Source of the DNA: DATEKX01 sp963726785
Lineage (GTDB): Bacteria; Acidobacteriota; Blastocatellia; UBA7656
Direction: 5' to 3'
Assembly (NCBI GenBank): GCA_963726785.1
Contig: CAVSDJ010000008.1
Coordinates: 2,262,078-2,326,077 of the forward strand
DNA: 64,000 bases
Part shown: piece after piece, positions 26,817 to 36,230 of the stretch
Layout: each line of letters opens with the position of its first letter
Position numbering within the stretch: position 1 is the stretch's first letter
Translations under genes and position numbers: made by a program
The notes under the pieces: generated by a model
What the model was told of the DNA's origin: nothing
The model's database searches: none
Seen by the model: only the letters and a program-made list of their open reading frames with translations

Positions 26817-28796
26817 ATGCGAAAAAAAACCTCTTCCAACCGAGTCGCCCGCGCGGACAAAGTGTTAACGACCGCAGAGCCTGTGGCAGAAACGCCTGTC
26901 CACGAATCAAAAGCCGATGACCAGATAAAAGCCGATGACCGGATAAAATGGCGCGGTATTTATGCGCTCATCCCGGCGGCGTTTGCGCTGCTTGTTTCCA
27001 TCAACACATTGTGGAACAGTTTTGCGTCTGATGACGGCCAGCAGGTTTTAAAAAACGAGTTCATCAAAACATTCAGCAACATTCCTCGCGCATTCACGTC
27101 CAGCGTTTGGGCCTTTACGACCAGCGACATAATATTCACGGTTGATCCTTACTATCGCCCGCTGTTCACCAGCCTCTTCACAATCAATTATGCCATTTTC
27201 GGCACGAAAGCCTGGGGCTGGCATCTGGTCAATTTGCTGATACACGTATCAGTAACTCTGCTTGTTTTTCTGGTCATAAAAGAAGCAACGGAAAGAAAGT
27301 GGACTGCGCTGATTGCAGCAGTCCTGTTCGCCGTCCACCCTGCGCACGCAGAGTCCGTCGCCTGGGTGTCGGGCGTGACCGACCCGCTGTTAGCGCTATT
27401 CCTGCTCCCGGCTTTTTATTTCTACGTGCGGTATCGAAAACAGGGCCGCATTTACATGCTGGCAATTGCTCTGGGGTTCTATTTTCTTGCGCTGTTGAGT
27501 AAAGAAGCGGCGATTGCGCTGCCGATATTCATCGCTTTCTGCGAATTGTTCTATTTCAACAAATCGCTTTCGCTGAAAGGGCGAGCGATCCGATTTTCAG
27601 TTCTTGTCGTCCTGTTTGCTGTGCCGACATTGATCTATTTCGCGATACGCTATCACGCAATCAGCGCATTTTTATTCGGCGGTAGCCCGCGATATCCTCT
27701 GATCTTCGGCATCGCCACTGTGCCGCTGGCAATGGTGAAGTACCTCGCGCTGCTGCTGTTTCCTGTGAATTACAGTTACCAGCACTACACGCCTCTTGTT
27801 GAGACGATTTTAAGCTTGAGGCTTCTTGCGCCGCTCGCTTTGCTGGCAGCTTTAGTTGTGGGAATTGCGCTAACCAGATCGCGAGTTCTTGTATTCGCGG
27901 CGGTTTGGTTCGCGGTAATGCTTCTTCCCGTGCTTGTAACGCTACAACAATTCGACCCCGGCTATTTAGTTCAGGAAAGGTATCTCTATCTGCCTTCGAT
28001 TGGAATATGCCTGGCGTTTGCACTGGGCATTGAGTGGCTGGCGACGCGCAACTGGTTTGGCGCACCGGGGCGCAAGGTGGCAGTATCTGCTGCGCTTCTT
28101 CTGATTGTAGTGTTTTCTGCGGTTCACATTAAACAGAACAGGGTGTGGGAAGACAGTGTCACCGTATACAAAAACTGTGTCGCCGTCGCCCCGCAATCAT
28201 CCGTAGCGCACACTATTTTGGCTCGCATCTACTATGATGCGGGCAGGCCGCGAGAAGCTGAAGCGGCAGCCCTCACTGCGCTCGAACTCGACTCTACAAA
28301 CGTAAACGCTTATATGAATCTCAGCTATTTCTCTCTTTCAGCGGGGAGGGTTGATAAAGCGATTGACTATCTTGAGCAAGCCGTGTCAGCCGCAAGCCCG
28401 GGTCCTATGACGCGCAATGACCTGGCGACTGCTTACCTCAATCTCGCACTGCTCTACCGAGATCAAAAAGACATTAGCCGGGCGGAGTCGAATATGCTCA
28501 AGTCAATGGACATCTCGCCGCGCCCTGTCATTTGGTATTATCTAGGCCAGTTCTACTTCGACCAGCGCCGGTTTGAGGACGCGCAAAAAATGTTTGAGAT
28601 GGCCGCAGCTCAGACGCCTCGATGGTTCTCGCCAATACACATAAAGCTCGGCCAAACATACGAGAGCCTTAAACAAATAGATCGAGCTATAATCGAATAT
28701 CAGAAATTTCTTGAAGTCGCACCGCCCGAATCGCAGGATATAAAAAGCGTCCAGGCTCATATACGGCAGTTGAACAACGCTCCGAGGTTTCCATAA
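26817..28796 (+). CDS. GT-C fold membrane protein with C-terminal TPR repeats (TMTC-like)
   Basis: 659 residues. The N-terminus is cytoplasmic and charged, with a 6-residue duplication (KADDQI/KADDRI). Then follow 10-12 membrane spans with the first-loop motif FASDDGQQVLKN (paired Asp) and HPAHAESVAWVSGVTDPLLA, the arrangement of TMTC/PMT-like glycosyltransferases. From about residue 470, four to five TPR units follow (AHTILARIYYDAGRPREAEA onward). Such proteins use lipid-linked sugars to mannosylate or glycosylate exported proteins. The donor and target here are unknown. Confidence 0.82.
   Translation: MRKKTSSNRVARADKVLTTAEPVAETPVHESKADDQIKADDRIKWRGIYALIPAAFALLVSINTLWNSFASDDGQQVLKNEFIKTFSNIPRAFTSSVWAFTTSDIIFTVDPYYRPLFTSLFTINYAIFGTKAWGWHLVNLLIHVSVTLLVFLVIKEATERKWTALIAAVLFAVHPAHAESVAWVSGVTDPLLALFLLPAFYFYVRYRKQGRIYMLAIALGFYFLALLSKEAAIALPIFIAFCELFYFNKSLSLKGRAIRFSVLVVLFAVPTLIYFAIRYHAISAFLFGGSPRYPLIFGIATVPLAMVKYLALLLFPVNYSYQHYTPLVETILSLRLLAPLALLAALVVGIALTRSRVLVFAAVWFAVMLLPVLVTLQQFDPGYLVQERYLYLPSIGICLAFALGIEWLATRNWFGAPGRKVAVSAALLLIVVFSAVHIKQNRVWEDSVTVYKNCVAVAPQSSVAHTILARIYYDAGRPREAEAAALTALELDSTNVNAYMNLSYFSLSAGRVDKAIDYLEQAVSAASPGPMTRNDLATAYLNLALLYRDQKDISRAESNMLKSMDISPRPVIWYYLGQFYFDQRRFEDAQKMFEMAAAQTPRWFSPIHIKLGQTYESLKQIDRAIIEYQKFLEVAPPESQDIKSVQAHIRQLNNAPRFP
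26910..26945. repeat. In-frame 18-bp direct repeat inside the GT-C/TPR gene
   Basis: Two adjacent 18-bp copies that differ by one base (A/G) encode KADDQI and KADDRI in the cytoplasmic tail. It is probably a recent slippage duplication. Confidence 0.7.
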
Positions 28797-28922
28797 ATCA
28801 TCTTTGAAAGACTCTCTGCAATCTGTCGCGCAGGCTACAATAGGATATCTGCTGATGGCTGAACCAGTGTTAGCTATAATTACTGAGCATTCAAAATTAT
28901 TTTAATGCACAAGGAGAATGGT

Positions 28923-29768
28923 GTGATAAAATCGTTTGGCGTCGTAGGAGCAGGAACGATGGGAAATGGCATTGCGCAAACGGCTGCGCGCGCTGGGCTT
29001 TCAGTAGTAATGCGCGATGTCACGGATGAATTTATTAAACGCGGCCTCTCGACTATAGATAAAAGCCTTCAACGCGATGTTGACAAACAACGACTGGCTT
29101 CTCAGGAAAAGCAGGAAATAATCTCGCGCATAAATCCTACAACGGAACTAGCCGACCTTAGTAACTGCGATTTCGTCATCGAAGCAATAACGGAAGACTT
29201 AGCTGTGAAGTCAGATGTGATCAGTCAGCTTGACCGCATAGTGAAGCCGGAAGTGATACTGGCAAGCAATACCAGTTCTATATCGATCACCAAGCTTGCG
29301 GCAGTCACCTCGCGCCCTGATCGCTTCATCGGCATGCACTTCATGAATCCTGTGCCGGTGATGAAACTGGTCGAGGTCATTCGCGGCATCGCCACTTCTG
29401 ACGAAACTTACCAGAGGACGCGAGAGCTTGCCGAGGCGATGGGGAAGATACCGGTCGAGGTGAACGATGCGCCGGGTTTTGTTTCAAATCGCGTGTTGAT
29501 GCCGATGATCAACGAAGCGATATTCGCGCTTTACGAAGGCGTTGGCACTGCCGAAGCGATAGATCAAATAATGAAACTTGGAATGAATCATCCGATGGGT
29601 CCGCTTCAGCTCGCAGATTTTATTGGTCTGGATGTTTGCCTCGCCATTATGAATGTGCTATATGATGGATTCAGCGATTCGAAATACAGACCGTGCCCGC
29701 TGCTCAAGAAATACGTTGACGCCGGATGGCTCGGTCGCAAGTCGGGTAAAGGGTTCTATGAATATTGA
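28923..29768 (+). CDS. hbd: 3-hydroxybutyryl-CoA dehydrogenase
   Basis: 281 residues from the GTG at 28923, with AAGGAG 6 nt upstream; the ATG at 28905 would precede that site. The Rossmann motif is FGVVGAGTMGNGIAQ; the family markers are ASNTSSISIT, DRFIGMHFMNPVPVMKLVEV (catalytic His) and NDAPGFVSNRVLMPMINEA, ending GRKSGKGFYEY. Length matches the bacterial enzyme. It interconverts acetoacetyl-CoA and (S)-3-hydroxybutyryl-CoA in butyrate/PHB or fatty-acid metabolism. It stands alone with no beta-oxidation genes next to it. Confidence 0.94.
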   Translation: MIKSFGVVGAGTMGNGIAQTAARAGLSVVMRDVTDEFIKRGLSTIDKSLQRDVDKQRLASQEKQEIISRINPTTELADLSNCDFVIEAITEDLAVKSDVISQLDRIVKPEVILASNTSSISITKLAAVTSRPDRFIGMHFMNPVPVMKLVEVIRGIATSDETYQRTRELAEAMGKIPVEVNDAPGFVSNRVLMPMINEAIFALYEGVGTAEAIDQIMKLGMNHPMGPLQLADFIGLDVCLAIMNVLYDGFSDSKYRPCPLLKKYVDAGWLGRKSGKGFYEY

Positions 29769-29874
29769 CTGCCGGAAAGCTGAAAGCTGCGAACGCAGGA
29801 TCGGCCACTGGAGCCAGTTTCAAGGCAGTCATAACCAATATGGGTCGTTAATAAAATCGGTGGCCTGATAAAAG

Positions 29875-31116
29875 ATGATATTCTGTCAACGATGCACTCA
29901 TCCGAATCCCTACAACCGCGAGACGTGCGCCGAGTGCGGTATGCGGTTGATGATCATCACCAACACTCGCACTGCCGCCGCGTATGGCGGCGTGGAAAGC
30001 ATGCTCAGACCTACCATCGAAGAGCATCTGCTTGAACGCATCAGCGCTCTCGAAACCGAGCTTGAACGCGCGCATGACCGGTTGGAATTGATGCTCGATT
30101 TATTGCACCGCCAGGCAACGAGCGGGCTTTACGATCACGCCATGCTCGATGCGCTCGTCGAGCATCTGTCGGAGCGCGGCGCGGTCGAAGGCGGCAAGCT
30201 CGAAACTCTCTGGCGCGACCGCGTGGCCGAGCACTATGAAGAGGCGAGCGAGCAGGAACAGTTCGAGAAACGCATAGAGCGTATGCTCGGCGGTTTCAAC
30301 GGCGATAATTTCGACCTGTTCGCCCGATTGCTGGACACGGGAGCCGACCTTTTTATCGAGGGCAATCCGAAGCGTGGTATCCGCTACTTTGAAAAAGCGC
30401 TTTTGCTGGACCCGATGAACAAAACGCTTGCCTTCTTCATAGGCGAGCACTTCTTCCGAATCAACAAACCCGTGCTCGCTCGCGCTTACCTTGAACGCGC
30501 GGTTGATAGCGAGGCGGACAATTATCTTGCGCTTCTCATGCTCGGCGTCATCTGCGGCGACGATGGCGATCTGGATTCAGCCAAGTGGCACTTGAGCCGT
30601 GCGCTGAAGATCAAGAAGAATTCCTTTACGGCTCATTATGGGCTGGGCAGGATTCTGGTGAGCGAGGGCAAAGTGCACGAAGCGCTCACTCATTTGAAGC
30701 GCGCGCTCAGGCTCAAACCGACGCCGGAAATGTATTACCTTGTTGGCCGCGCTTATTTGGAAGACGGGCGAACCGATATTGCAGTTCGCCACTTGCGTCG
30801 CTGCATAGAGATGGATCCGAAATTCGATGCGGCGCTTTATCATCTCGGATTGATTTATCTCCGCCAGGAAAATCTGTTGCTTGCGCAAGAGCATTTCCGC
30901 GCAGCTTACGAAATCAACCCGCGCGAATCGCGTTATCGTACAGCCCTGCGGGCGCGCAAAGCAGGACAACTCGCGCCTCTGCCCGTGTTCGGTCGGACGG
31001 CTGTGGCGAATCGCAAGGTCGTCACCAGCGGCGATGTGCGGCTGGTAGAACTTCTGCGCAGCGATCTTCTTGAATCACAATCCGCTACAACTCAGGTAAG
31101 AAAAGGCAAAAGATAA
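29875..31116 (+). CDS. TPR protein with N-terminal zinc ribbon
   Basis: 413 residues. Residues 4-21 (CQRCTHPNPYNRETCAECGM) form a short CxxC...CxxC zinc ribbon. A coiled-coil region follows (HLLERISALETELERAHDRL). From about residue 150, six TPR-like units run to residue 365 (for example AHYGLGRILVSEGKVHEALT). The C-terminal tail (VRKGKR) is encoded by the left arm of the repeat at 31097-31172. No signal peptide, so it is probably a cytoplasmic scaffold. Partner unknown. Confidence 0.8.
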   Translation: MIFCQRCTHPNPYNRETCAECGMRLMIITNTRTAAAYGGVESMLRPTIEEHLLERISALETELERAHDRLELMLDLLHRQATSGLYDHAMLDALVEHLSERGAVEGGKLETLWRDRVAEHYEEASEQEQFEKRIERMLGGFNGDNFDLFARLLDTGADLFIEGNPKRGIRYFEKALLLDPMNKTLAFFIGEHFFRINKPVLARAYLERAVDSEADNYLALLMLGVICGDDGDLDSAKWHLSRALKIKKNSFTAHYGLGRILVSEGKVHEALTHLKRALRLKPTPEMYYLVGRAYLEDGRTDIAVRHLRRCIEMDPKFDAALYHLGLIYLRQENLLLAQEHFRAAYEINPRESRYRTALRARKAGQLAPLPVFGRTAVANRKVVTSGDVRLVELLRSDLLESQSATTQVRKGKR

Positions 31117-31172
31117 AAGGCAAAAGTGATCAATCACTTTTGCCTTTTAAGTTTCTACTTTTGTCTTTTTCA
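31097..31172. repeat. Palindromic intergenic repeat, family D
   Basis: A perfect 17-bp stem (TAAAAGGCAAAAGTGAT at 31114-31130, ATCACTTTTGCCTTTTA at 31133-31149) with a two-base loop, extended by imperfect AAAAGGCAAAAG/CTTTTGTCTTTTT arms. It lies between convergent genes and contributes the last codons of the TPR protein. It may also act as a bidirectional terminator. Confidence 0.7.
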
Positions 31173-31430
31173 GTGTACAGTAACGCTCTCGTGCGAGCGG
31201 CTGCCGTTAGGCAAGACTTCTACGCTGCGCGTTGTGGTTTTAAAGCTCGCGCTCGTGTCGTTAGTCAAACTGTAAATATCGAATCCGAATGAGTCGAGGT
31301 ATGTTGCCAGATCGTCGCTCGATGAAATGTACAGAGCCGGTTTGTGTCCGTAGTAGTCTGTTATTTCGAGGAGCCGCTCGATGACCTCAGTCGGGGAAAA
31401 TGTTTTTGCAGGATCCCGGAAACTAGCCAT
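31170..31430 (-). CDS. Small conserved-looking protein of unknown function
   Basis: 86 residues from the ATG at 31430, preceded by AAAGGAG. It is acidic and mixed alpha/beta (FSPTEVIERLLEITDYYGHK, then PALYISSSDDLATYLDSFGF), ending in a Thr/Ser-rich strand pair. No signal peptide, metal motif or known domain. A longer frame to 31628 adds only low-quality sequence. It converges on the TPR gene. Confidence 0.6.
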   Translation of the reverse strand: MASFRDPAKTFSPTEVIERLLEITDYYGHKPALYISSSDDLATYLDSFGFDIYSLTNDTSASFKTTTRSVEVLPNGSRSHESVTVH

Positions 31431-31766
31431 CTTAACTCCTTTCTCTCTTTCTATACGAAGCGCTATCTCAAATAGTTTTAAGCACCCATGCTTAAGATGC
31501 CTTCGTTTTCGGCGAAGTTGTTTTTTCTTGTAACGAAGTTGTAAAGAACTCGCCGATCGCGCACAGTGTAAGAACGAAGTGCGCTCGCAAACTTGCGCGT
31601 CAAGTAGTTCGCAAGCGACAGAGAGCAAGTATTGATCGCGTGTAAAAAAAGCAAGGCCGATGATTGATACGGCTTTTCTCGGAAGTAAGGAAAGAACAGC
31701 TTATTAGATCGCGCGTCTCACTTCGCATCCGACGAAGGTGTGCTTTCGACCTTTTTGTCAGCAGCT
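31431..31766. other. Non-coding spacer
   Basis: About 335 bp with several loose copies of GAAGTTGT-like words near 31505-31545 but no gene, terminator or clear promoter that I can support. Confidence 0.35.
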
Positions 31767-31991
31767 TTATCCGTCTTTATCTACTTTATCTGTTTTATCT
31801 ACGTTTGAAGGTTTGCGCGAGTAATCAGATGCATACCAGCCGCCGCCTTTAAGTTGAAAGCTAGTGCGCGAGACAGATTTTCCCAGCTTGCCGCGACACT
31901 TCTGGCATCGCTTGAGCGGCTGATCACTGATCTTCTGCATTACTTCAATATGGGAGCCGCACTTTTCACAAACATATTCATAAATAGGCAT
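31767..31991 (-). CDS. FmdB-type zinc ribbon protein
   Basis: 74 residues from the ATG at 31991, giving the family start MPIYEYVCEKCGSHIEV. The second CxxC is RCQKCRGKL, and the family end is FQLKGGGWYASDYS. The tail VDKTDKVDKDG comes from a short TTTATC repeat in the DNA. FmdB proteins are small putative regulators or zinc-binding factors of unknown mechanism. IS66 inserted about 80 bp upstream of this gene and could have altered its promoter. Confidence 0.88.
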   Translation of the reverse strand: MPIYEYVCEKCGSHIEVMQKISDQPLKRCQKCRGKLGKSVSRTSFQLKGGGWYASDYSRKPSNVDKTDKVDKDG

Positions 31992-32070
31992 AGGCGCGTA
32001 ACACCTCCGGCAAATCCTCCAAGTAGTCATTAAGATAGTAACACGCGAAAAAAGCGGCTACAAGATATGC

Positions 32071-33531
32071 CCTTATCCGTAACTGTTCAGACTCCTGTGT
32101 AGGCATGAGGCCGTACAGGTTGACAATGGGTGTAAACTTCCGACGTTATGCTTGATCTGCAACAGGCAAGCCGCGAAGAGTTGATTCAACTCAACTTGCA
32201 GTTGATTGCTCGTCTTCAAACCCTAGAAGAGCAAGTCAAGCAGTTAGAAGTAGAATTGGCCTCCTTGCGGGGCGGCGGCGGCGGCCAGAATAATCCTCCA
32301 AGCTTCGTCAAGGCTAATCGGCCTGCTCGCAATAAGAAAAAGAAGCGCAAGAAGCGACTGCACGGATTCTCGCGCAGGCTTGATTCGGTTACTGCCAGCG
32401 TCGAGCACTCGCTTGAGCAATGCCCGGAGTGCCGAGTCTCGCTCACAGGCCGACGGGTGATCAACTCTCGACAGGTCATTGAACTTCCACCGGTTCAAGT
32501 TCAGGTCGTTGAGCACAAACTTGTAGAGCGGTCTTGTCCCAACTGCCGAAAGCGCTGGGCACCGCCTCTGGATTTATCATCACTTGCAGTAGGCCATCAG
32601 CGATTCGGCATCAGCGTTCAATCCGAAGTAGCTCTGTTGCGCGAGGGTTGCAGGCTTCCTTTTAGAGTCATACAAGAGTACCTCAAGGCTAGATTCAACC
32701 TGCGAATAAGTCTTGGCCAGATAGTGGCCTTAATTGAAGGTGTAGCTCGGCGAGGCAAAGCGATAGTCGAGTCTTTCAAAGACGAAATTCGAGCCTCTGC
32801 GGTAGTAAACGGGGATGAAACGAGTTGGCGAGAAAACGGGCAAAACGGATATGTGTGGAGTTTCTCGACCGATAAGGTGAGATATTTTCTATACCGCAAG
32901 AGCCGTTCAGCAGAGGTTGTGAAAGAAGTTCTCGGCGAGCAGTTCGAAGGCGTTGTGGTGAGTGATTTCTACGCGGCCTACAACGCGCATTTGGGATTGC
33001 ACCAGCGATGCTGGGTGCATCTGTTAAGAGACATACACGACCTCAAAGACAAGCACGCCAAAGCTAAGGGGTTGAAGAAGTGGGCAGTAGCAGTCAAAGC
33101 GATCTATGAGGAAGCTAAGGCGTACAAAGGAGCAAACGCGAGGTTAGGGCCAGTGGAGCAGAAAGCAGAGCGAGTAAAGCGTCAGCGAGAGTATGAACAA
33201 AAGTTGATGAGAGTGTGCCGACCACACTTGAAGAAGAAGAGGCCACAGTCGAGGCTTTGTGAGCGGATAGAGAGATACTTGCCGGAGATGTTCGTGTTCA
33301 TAGCAGACGCTCGTGTGCCGTCAGATAATAATGCGGCAGAGCGAAGTGTGAGACATGTAGTTGTAAGTCGCAAGATCAGTGGAGGGACGAGATCTGAAAC
33401 GGGGAGCGAGACAAAGAGTATATTGGCATCATTGTTTGGAACGTGGAGATTGCAAGGACTCGATTTCTATCAATGCTGCTGGAATTTACTGGCAGCAAAA
33501 AATCCGACACTCTGAACAGTTACCCTTATCC
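32071..33531 (+). mobile_element. Complete IS66-family insertion sequence with 8-bp target duplication
   Basis: The element spans 32079-33523 (1,445 bp). Its ends are inverted: GTAACTGTTCAGACT at 32079-32093, and at the right the reverse complement of GTAACTGTTCAGAGT, with 13 perfect terminal bases. The 8-bp direct repeat CCTTATCC flanks it at 32071-32078 and 33524-33531, the target length known for IS66. It carries only the transposase gene, as in the ISBst12-like group, and lacks the tnpA/tnpB helpers. Intact ends and ORF suggest recent movement. Confidence 0.95.
32148..33515 (+). CDS. tnpC: IS66-family transposase
   Basis: 455 residues. The N-terminal coiled coil (LIQLNLQLIARLQTLEEQVK) and a basic GQNNPPSF-type linker precede a zinc-finger-like part (CPECRVSLTGRR, CPNCRKRW). 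The DDE core follows: D in VVNGDETSW, D in VVSDFYAAYN, and E in SDNNAAERSVR. CWVHLLRDIHDL and ILASLFGTWR are also typical. The TGA stop at 33513-33515 lies inside the right inverted repeat. Complete and apparently functional. Confidence 0.95.
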   Translation: MLDLQQASREELIQLNLQLIARLQTLEEQVKQLEVELASLRGGGGGQNNPPSFVKANRPARNKKKKRKKRLHGFSRRLDSVTASVEHSLEQCPECRVSLTGRRVINSRQVIELPPVQVQVVEHKLVERSCPNCRKRWAPPLDLSSLAVGHQRFGISVQSEVALLREGCRLPFRVIQEYLKARFNLRISLGQIVALIEGVARRGKAIVESFKDEIRASAVVNGDETSWRENGQNGYVWSFSTDKVRYFLYRKSRSAEVVKEVLGEQFEGVVVSDFYAAYNAHLGLHQRCWVHLLRDIHDLKDKHAKAKGLKKWAVAVKAIYEEAKAYKGANARLGPVEQKAERVKRQREYEQKLMRVCRPHLKKKRPQSRLCERIERYLPEMFVFIADARVPSDNNAAERSVRHVVVSRKISGGTRSETGSETKSILASLFGTWRLQGLDFYQCCWNLLAAKNPTL

Positions 33532-33595
33532 CGATAACCCCGCGCCGGTTGGTGTCACGCGCTCGTCCTAGACAGCAGACCTGTTCGTTTTTCCA

Positions 33596-33919
33596 TCAAT
33601 GATGGATGAAACCGCGATGGTGATGTCTGCGCCCATGCCTGTGCTCTCTTATCCAGTGACGACGCCAGGCGCGGCGCTGGAGATTTCTATTATGAACAAA
33701 CGCGCTTCGACGGCGACCTTGGTTATAATAGTAAGGGTTATAATACCTTGTCCCAAGAACTCGCACGGGCCTTCGAAACCTTACGGCGCGGACAGGGTAT
33801 GTGCGAACCACGCGAATACGATTTCTATGACCGTATCTGTGTCTATCGTGTGCGCTTGCGACGACCGCCAAACCAAGCGCGATGCTAAGCGCTGCCAGCA
33901 ATATTATTACTTTTCGCAT
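33596..33919 (-). CDS. Small secreted His/Arg/Tyr-rich protein
   Basis: 107 residues with a signal peptide (VIILLAALSIALGLAVVASA). The mature part is strongly basic with RYYNPYYYN and a histidine-rich tail (EHRHGRRHHHRGFIHH). A perfect AGGAGGT ribosome site lies before the ATG at 33919. The histidines could bind metal and the positive charge could bind polymer or nucleic acid. I do not recognise a family. Confidence 0.75.
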   Translation of the reverse strand: MRKVIILLAALSIALGLAVVASAHDRHRYGHRNRIRVVRTYPVRAVRFRRPVRVLGTRYYNPYYYNQGRRRSAFVHNRNLQRRAWRRHWIREHRHGRRHHHRGFIHH

Positions 33920-34020
33920 ATTGACCTCCTGATAAACAATAATTCCTACTCTATGCTTTGCAATAATCGTTCCGCGCTATTGGCCGGTTGCGGCGCAGGG
34001 CTTAAGTTGTTACAGGGCTT

Positions 34021-34181
34021 AGAGCGGATTTCTATTGAATGTACGGTAATGCAATAGGATTCACCGCAGAGACGCAGAGTACACAGAGGCGGCGCAGAGT
34101 TTTTTTATGCATAACCTCTGCGTAATCTCTGCGTCCTCTGCGTCTCTGCGGTGAACCGTACATCCATTTGCAAACCGCTCT
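34021..34181. repeat. Large nested palindrome (about 160 bp) with family-A outer arms
   Basis: AGAGCGG (34021-34027) pairs with CCGCTCT (34175-34181); GTACGGT (34041-34047) pairs with ACCGTAC near 34154-34160. The core is TTCACCGCAGAGACGCAGAG with CTCTGCGTCTCTGCGGTGAA. The core arms equal the outer arms of family A (copies 1 and 3), but the ATGATGAA inner part is replaced by further CGCAGAG repeats. It holds no gene and fills most of the 334-bp spacer at 33920-34253. Confidence 0.8.
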
Positions 34182-34253
34182 AATTTCACAGATAGCTTGA
34201 CCGCACTGCTCGCAGTTTTATAGACGTTTGGATTTAGTTCAAACCGCAGCTAT

Positions 34254-34583
34254 TTATTTGAAGGCGAATGCAAAATACACAGCGCCGATGATGAAGAGAA
34301 ACGAGACAATGTAATTCCACTTTACAGGCTCGTGCAGATAATACAGCGCAAAAAGCGCAAATACGCTCAGAGAGATGACCTCTTGAATGATCTTCAGTTG
34401 AGTGGCAGAGAAAATATTCGAGCCGATTCGATTGGCGGGAACTTGAAAAATATACTCGAACAGCGCAATGCCCCAACTGATTAAGATTACTTTGGAAAGC
34501 GGCGCGCCCTTGTATTTCAAATGGCCATACCAGGCAAAGGTCATAAAACAGTTGGAGATTATCAGCAGGATGGTTGTTCTCAT
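34254..34583 (-). CDS. DMT/DUF486 family small membrane protein
   Basis: 109 residues with four hydrophobic spans. The sequence FMTFAWYGHLKYKG, WGIALFEYIFQVPANRIG, and FALYYLHEPVKWNY is the standard DUF486 pattern. These proteins resemble half-sized drug/metabolite transporters and probably dimerise in the inner membrane. Substrate unknown. It lies 33 bp downstream of the alpha/beta hydrolase gene in the same direction and may be co-transcribed. Confidence 0.88.
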   Translation of the reverse strand: MRTTILLIISNCFMTFAWYGHLKYKGAPLSKVILISWGIALFEYIFQVPANRIGSNIFSATQLKIIQEVISLSVFALFALYYLHEPVKWNYIVSFLFIIGAVYFAFAFK

Positions 34584-34616
34584 GAGATACCCGATACCCT
34601 TTGTTCGACAAGCATT

Positions 34617-35706
34617 TCACAGGTTTTTGCGGAAGTAGTTTATTACCAGATAGCCGAAATAATACTTAAACGGCGTCTTGCCCATCGTGTAATGCCCCCA
34701 CGGTACGAGTCTTCGATCATAATTCAAGCCGTGGCGCTCGCACTCTTGAAACAACAACTGCGAAAGATCAGGCGGGAATGAAAGGTCGTAAAGTGCTGAG
34801 ATGAACAGCCCGTGACGCGGATTGCGCATCAACAGTTCGATGTAAGCATTAGGGCTGACGGACAACCACACACGCCGCGCTTCTTCGCGTGTGAGCGCGC
34901 TTTCAAGCCCGCGCCTGACGTGCGCAGTGCTTATTCCTTCCCATACCACATCGCCGAAATAGCTCGACACGTGGTTGTACGCGCCTACGCGCAACCGCTG
35001 GTCGTGAACGAATGCGAGAAACGCTATGCAAGAGCCTATGCTCGTTCCCGTTATGCCTATCCGGTCGTAGCCGCAGGCCATGAGCCAGTCAATCGCCCCG
35101 CGCAAGTCCAAAACGGCCTGGCGACAGGCTTGAAGCGTTCGCCCGATGTTTGCGCTCACCATGTAGTCGGCGCGAACAAGTCCTGCCGGTGTCCGACGAT
35201 CATGGTAAGGCAAGCTCAATCCGCAATGCCGCAATCCCTGCGCGATTGAGCAAACGGCACAACCCAACATGGCTTTCGATGTCGGCATTCCATTGCGGCA
35301 GCACGATCACAGCGCGGCCTCGCGCGCTGTCTACTTCACGAGCGAGCGACCCGTTCACATTGTCTGCGCGCGCCGGAACCGGGAAATAGCGGGCGTGAAC
35401 GGTATTGTTGTTTTCGTAAGGCGTAATTACGGGGCTCGGGAAGCTGAGCCACTCGCCATCAAACGAGAAGTCGGTCGCGGGCGGCGATTGAAAAAATCTG
35501 TCGCTATCGGCTACCGCTCGATCGTTAAGGCCAAAGATGATTTCGCGCGCCTGTTGCTGATTGCCATTCGAGTCGCCCGATAAGGAATGGCCGTTATCAA
35601 AGTGATTGCCCAAAAATTCAAGCCCCCACTCAAAAGGTATCATCATTCGGTTTATATCTCTTTGCGAGAGCTTGCGTTCCCACTTATGAATCAATTGCCT
35701 AAACAT
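34617..35706 (-). CDS. Alpha/beta hydrolase, ABHD18-like (one frame break near 35215)
   Basis: About 360 residues from the ATG at 35706, which has GGAAGG upstream. The first frame gives FEWGLEFLGNHFDNG and RAVIVLPQWNADIESHVGLC, ending in LRIELALP. The second picks up at LSLPYHDRRTPAGL and carries the nucleophile elbow GITGTSIGSCIAFLA (GxSxG) and VPWGHYTMGKTPFKYY (likely His). The break falls where the two frames share the LxLP motif. No signal peptide. The substrate is unknown; the closest pattern is the ABHD18/DUF2048 branch. Confidence 0.8.
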
Positions 35707-36230
35707 AATCAAGCCTTCCGCACAGGGGCGAAATGAATATATTAGGGAAGCAAGCCAGCTTGCTCAAGCTCTTTGCCTTGCAAAAGCCTGATTGTTGGTC
35801 GGCGTACAGAAAATATAACTTACTTTTGCCCGGGTTATGATTTGAGCCATATTTTTTTGAAAATAGTTACAAAAGAGTTGCAAGAGATTGCCTCGCTTTT
35901 TCGTCTATTGTTAATGGGGACATTAGAGTTATGACAAACCACGCATCAATCGAGGAACTTCCGGGGACTCCGCTGGCAGTCTGCATCAACGATTGCGCGA
36001 TAGATCACGGTCAATCGCATTCGGAACTGGCCCCTGTGTGTTTCCGGCTCGGTTGCGCGTTCGCAGAGATGCGATGGAGAAAATCTATTGAAACCAGCGG
36101 CGAGATGGCGATGATAATTCGTCAACAAATCCAGCAAAGCCGCTTGACCAAACTGCACAGATAACGCGTGGCGGTGTGTATTCTTTTGCGAGCCTTCCCT
36201 CTCCGTCAAAATCAAACGCCGCGCCTGATT
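35707..36230. other. Spacer with one doubtful small frame
   Basis: About 520 bp between divergent and convergent neighbours. A 77-codon frame at 35931-36164 on the plus strand has an ATG 14 nt after GGGGA and contains two Cys but no known pattern, so I give it little weight. No RNA or repeat is evident. Confidence 0.35.
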
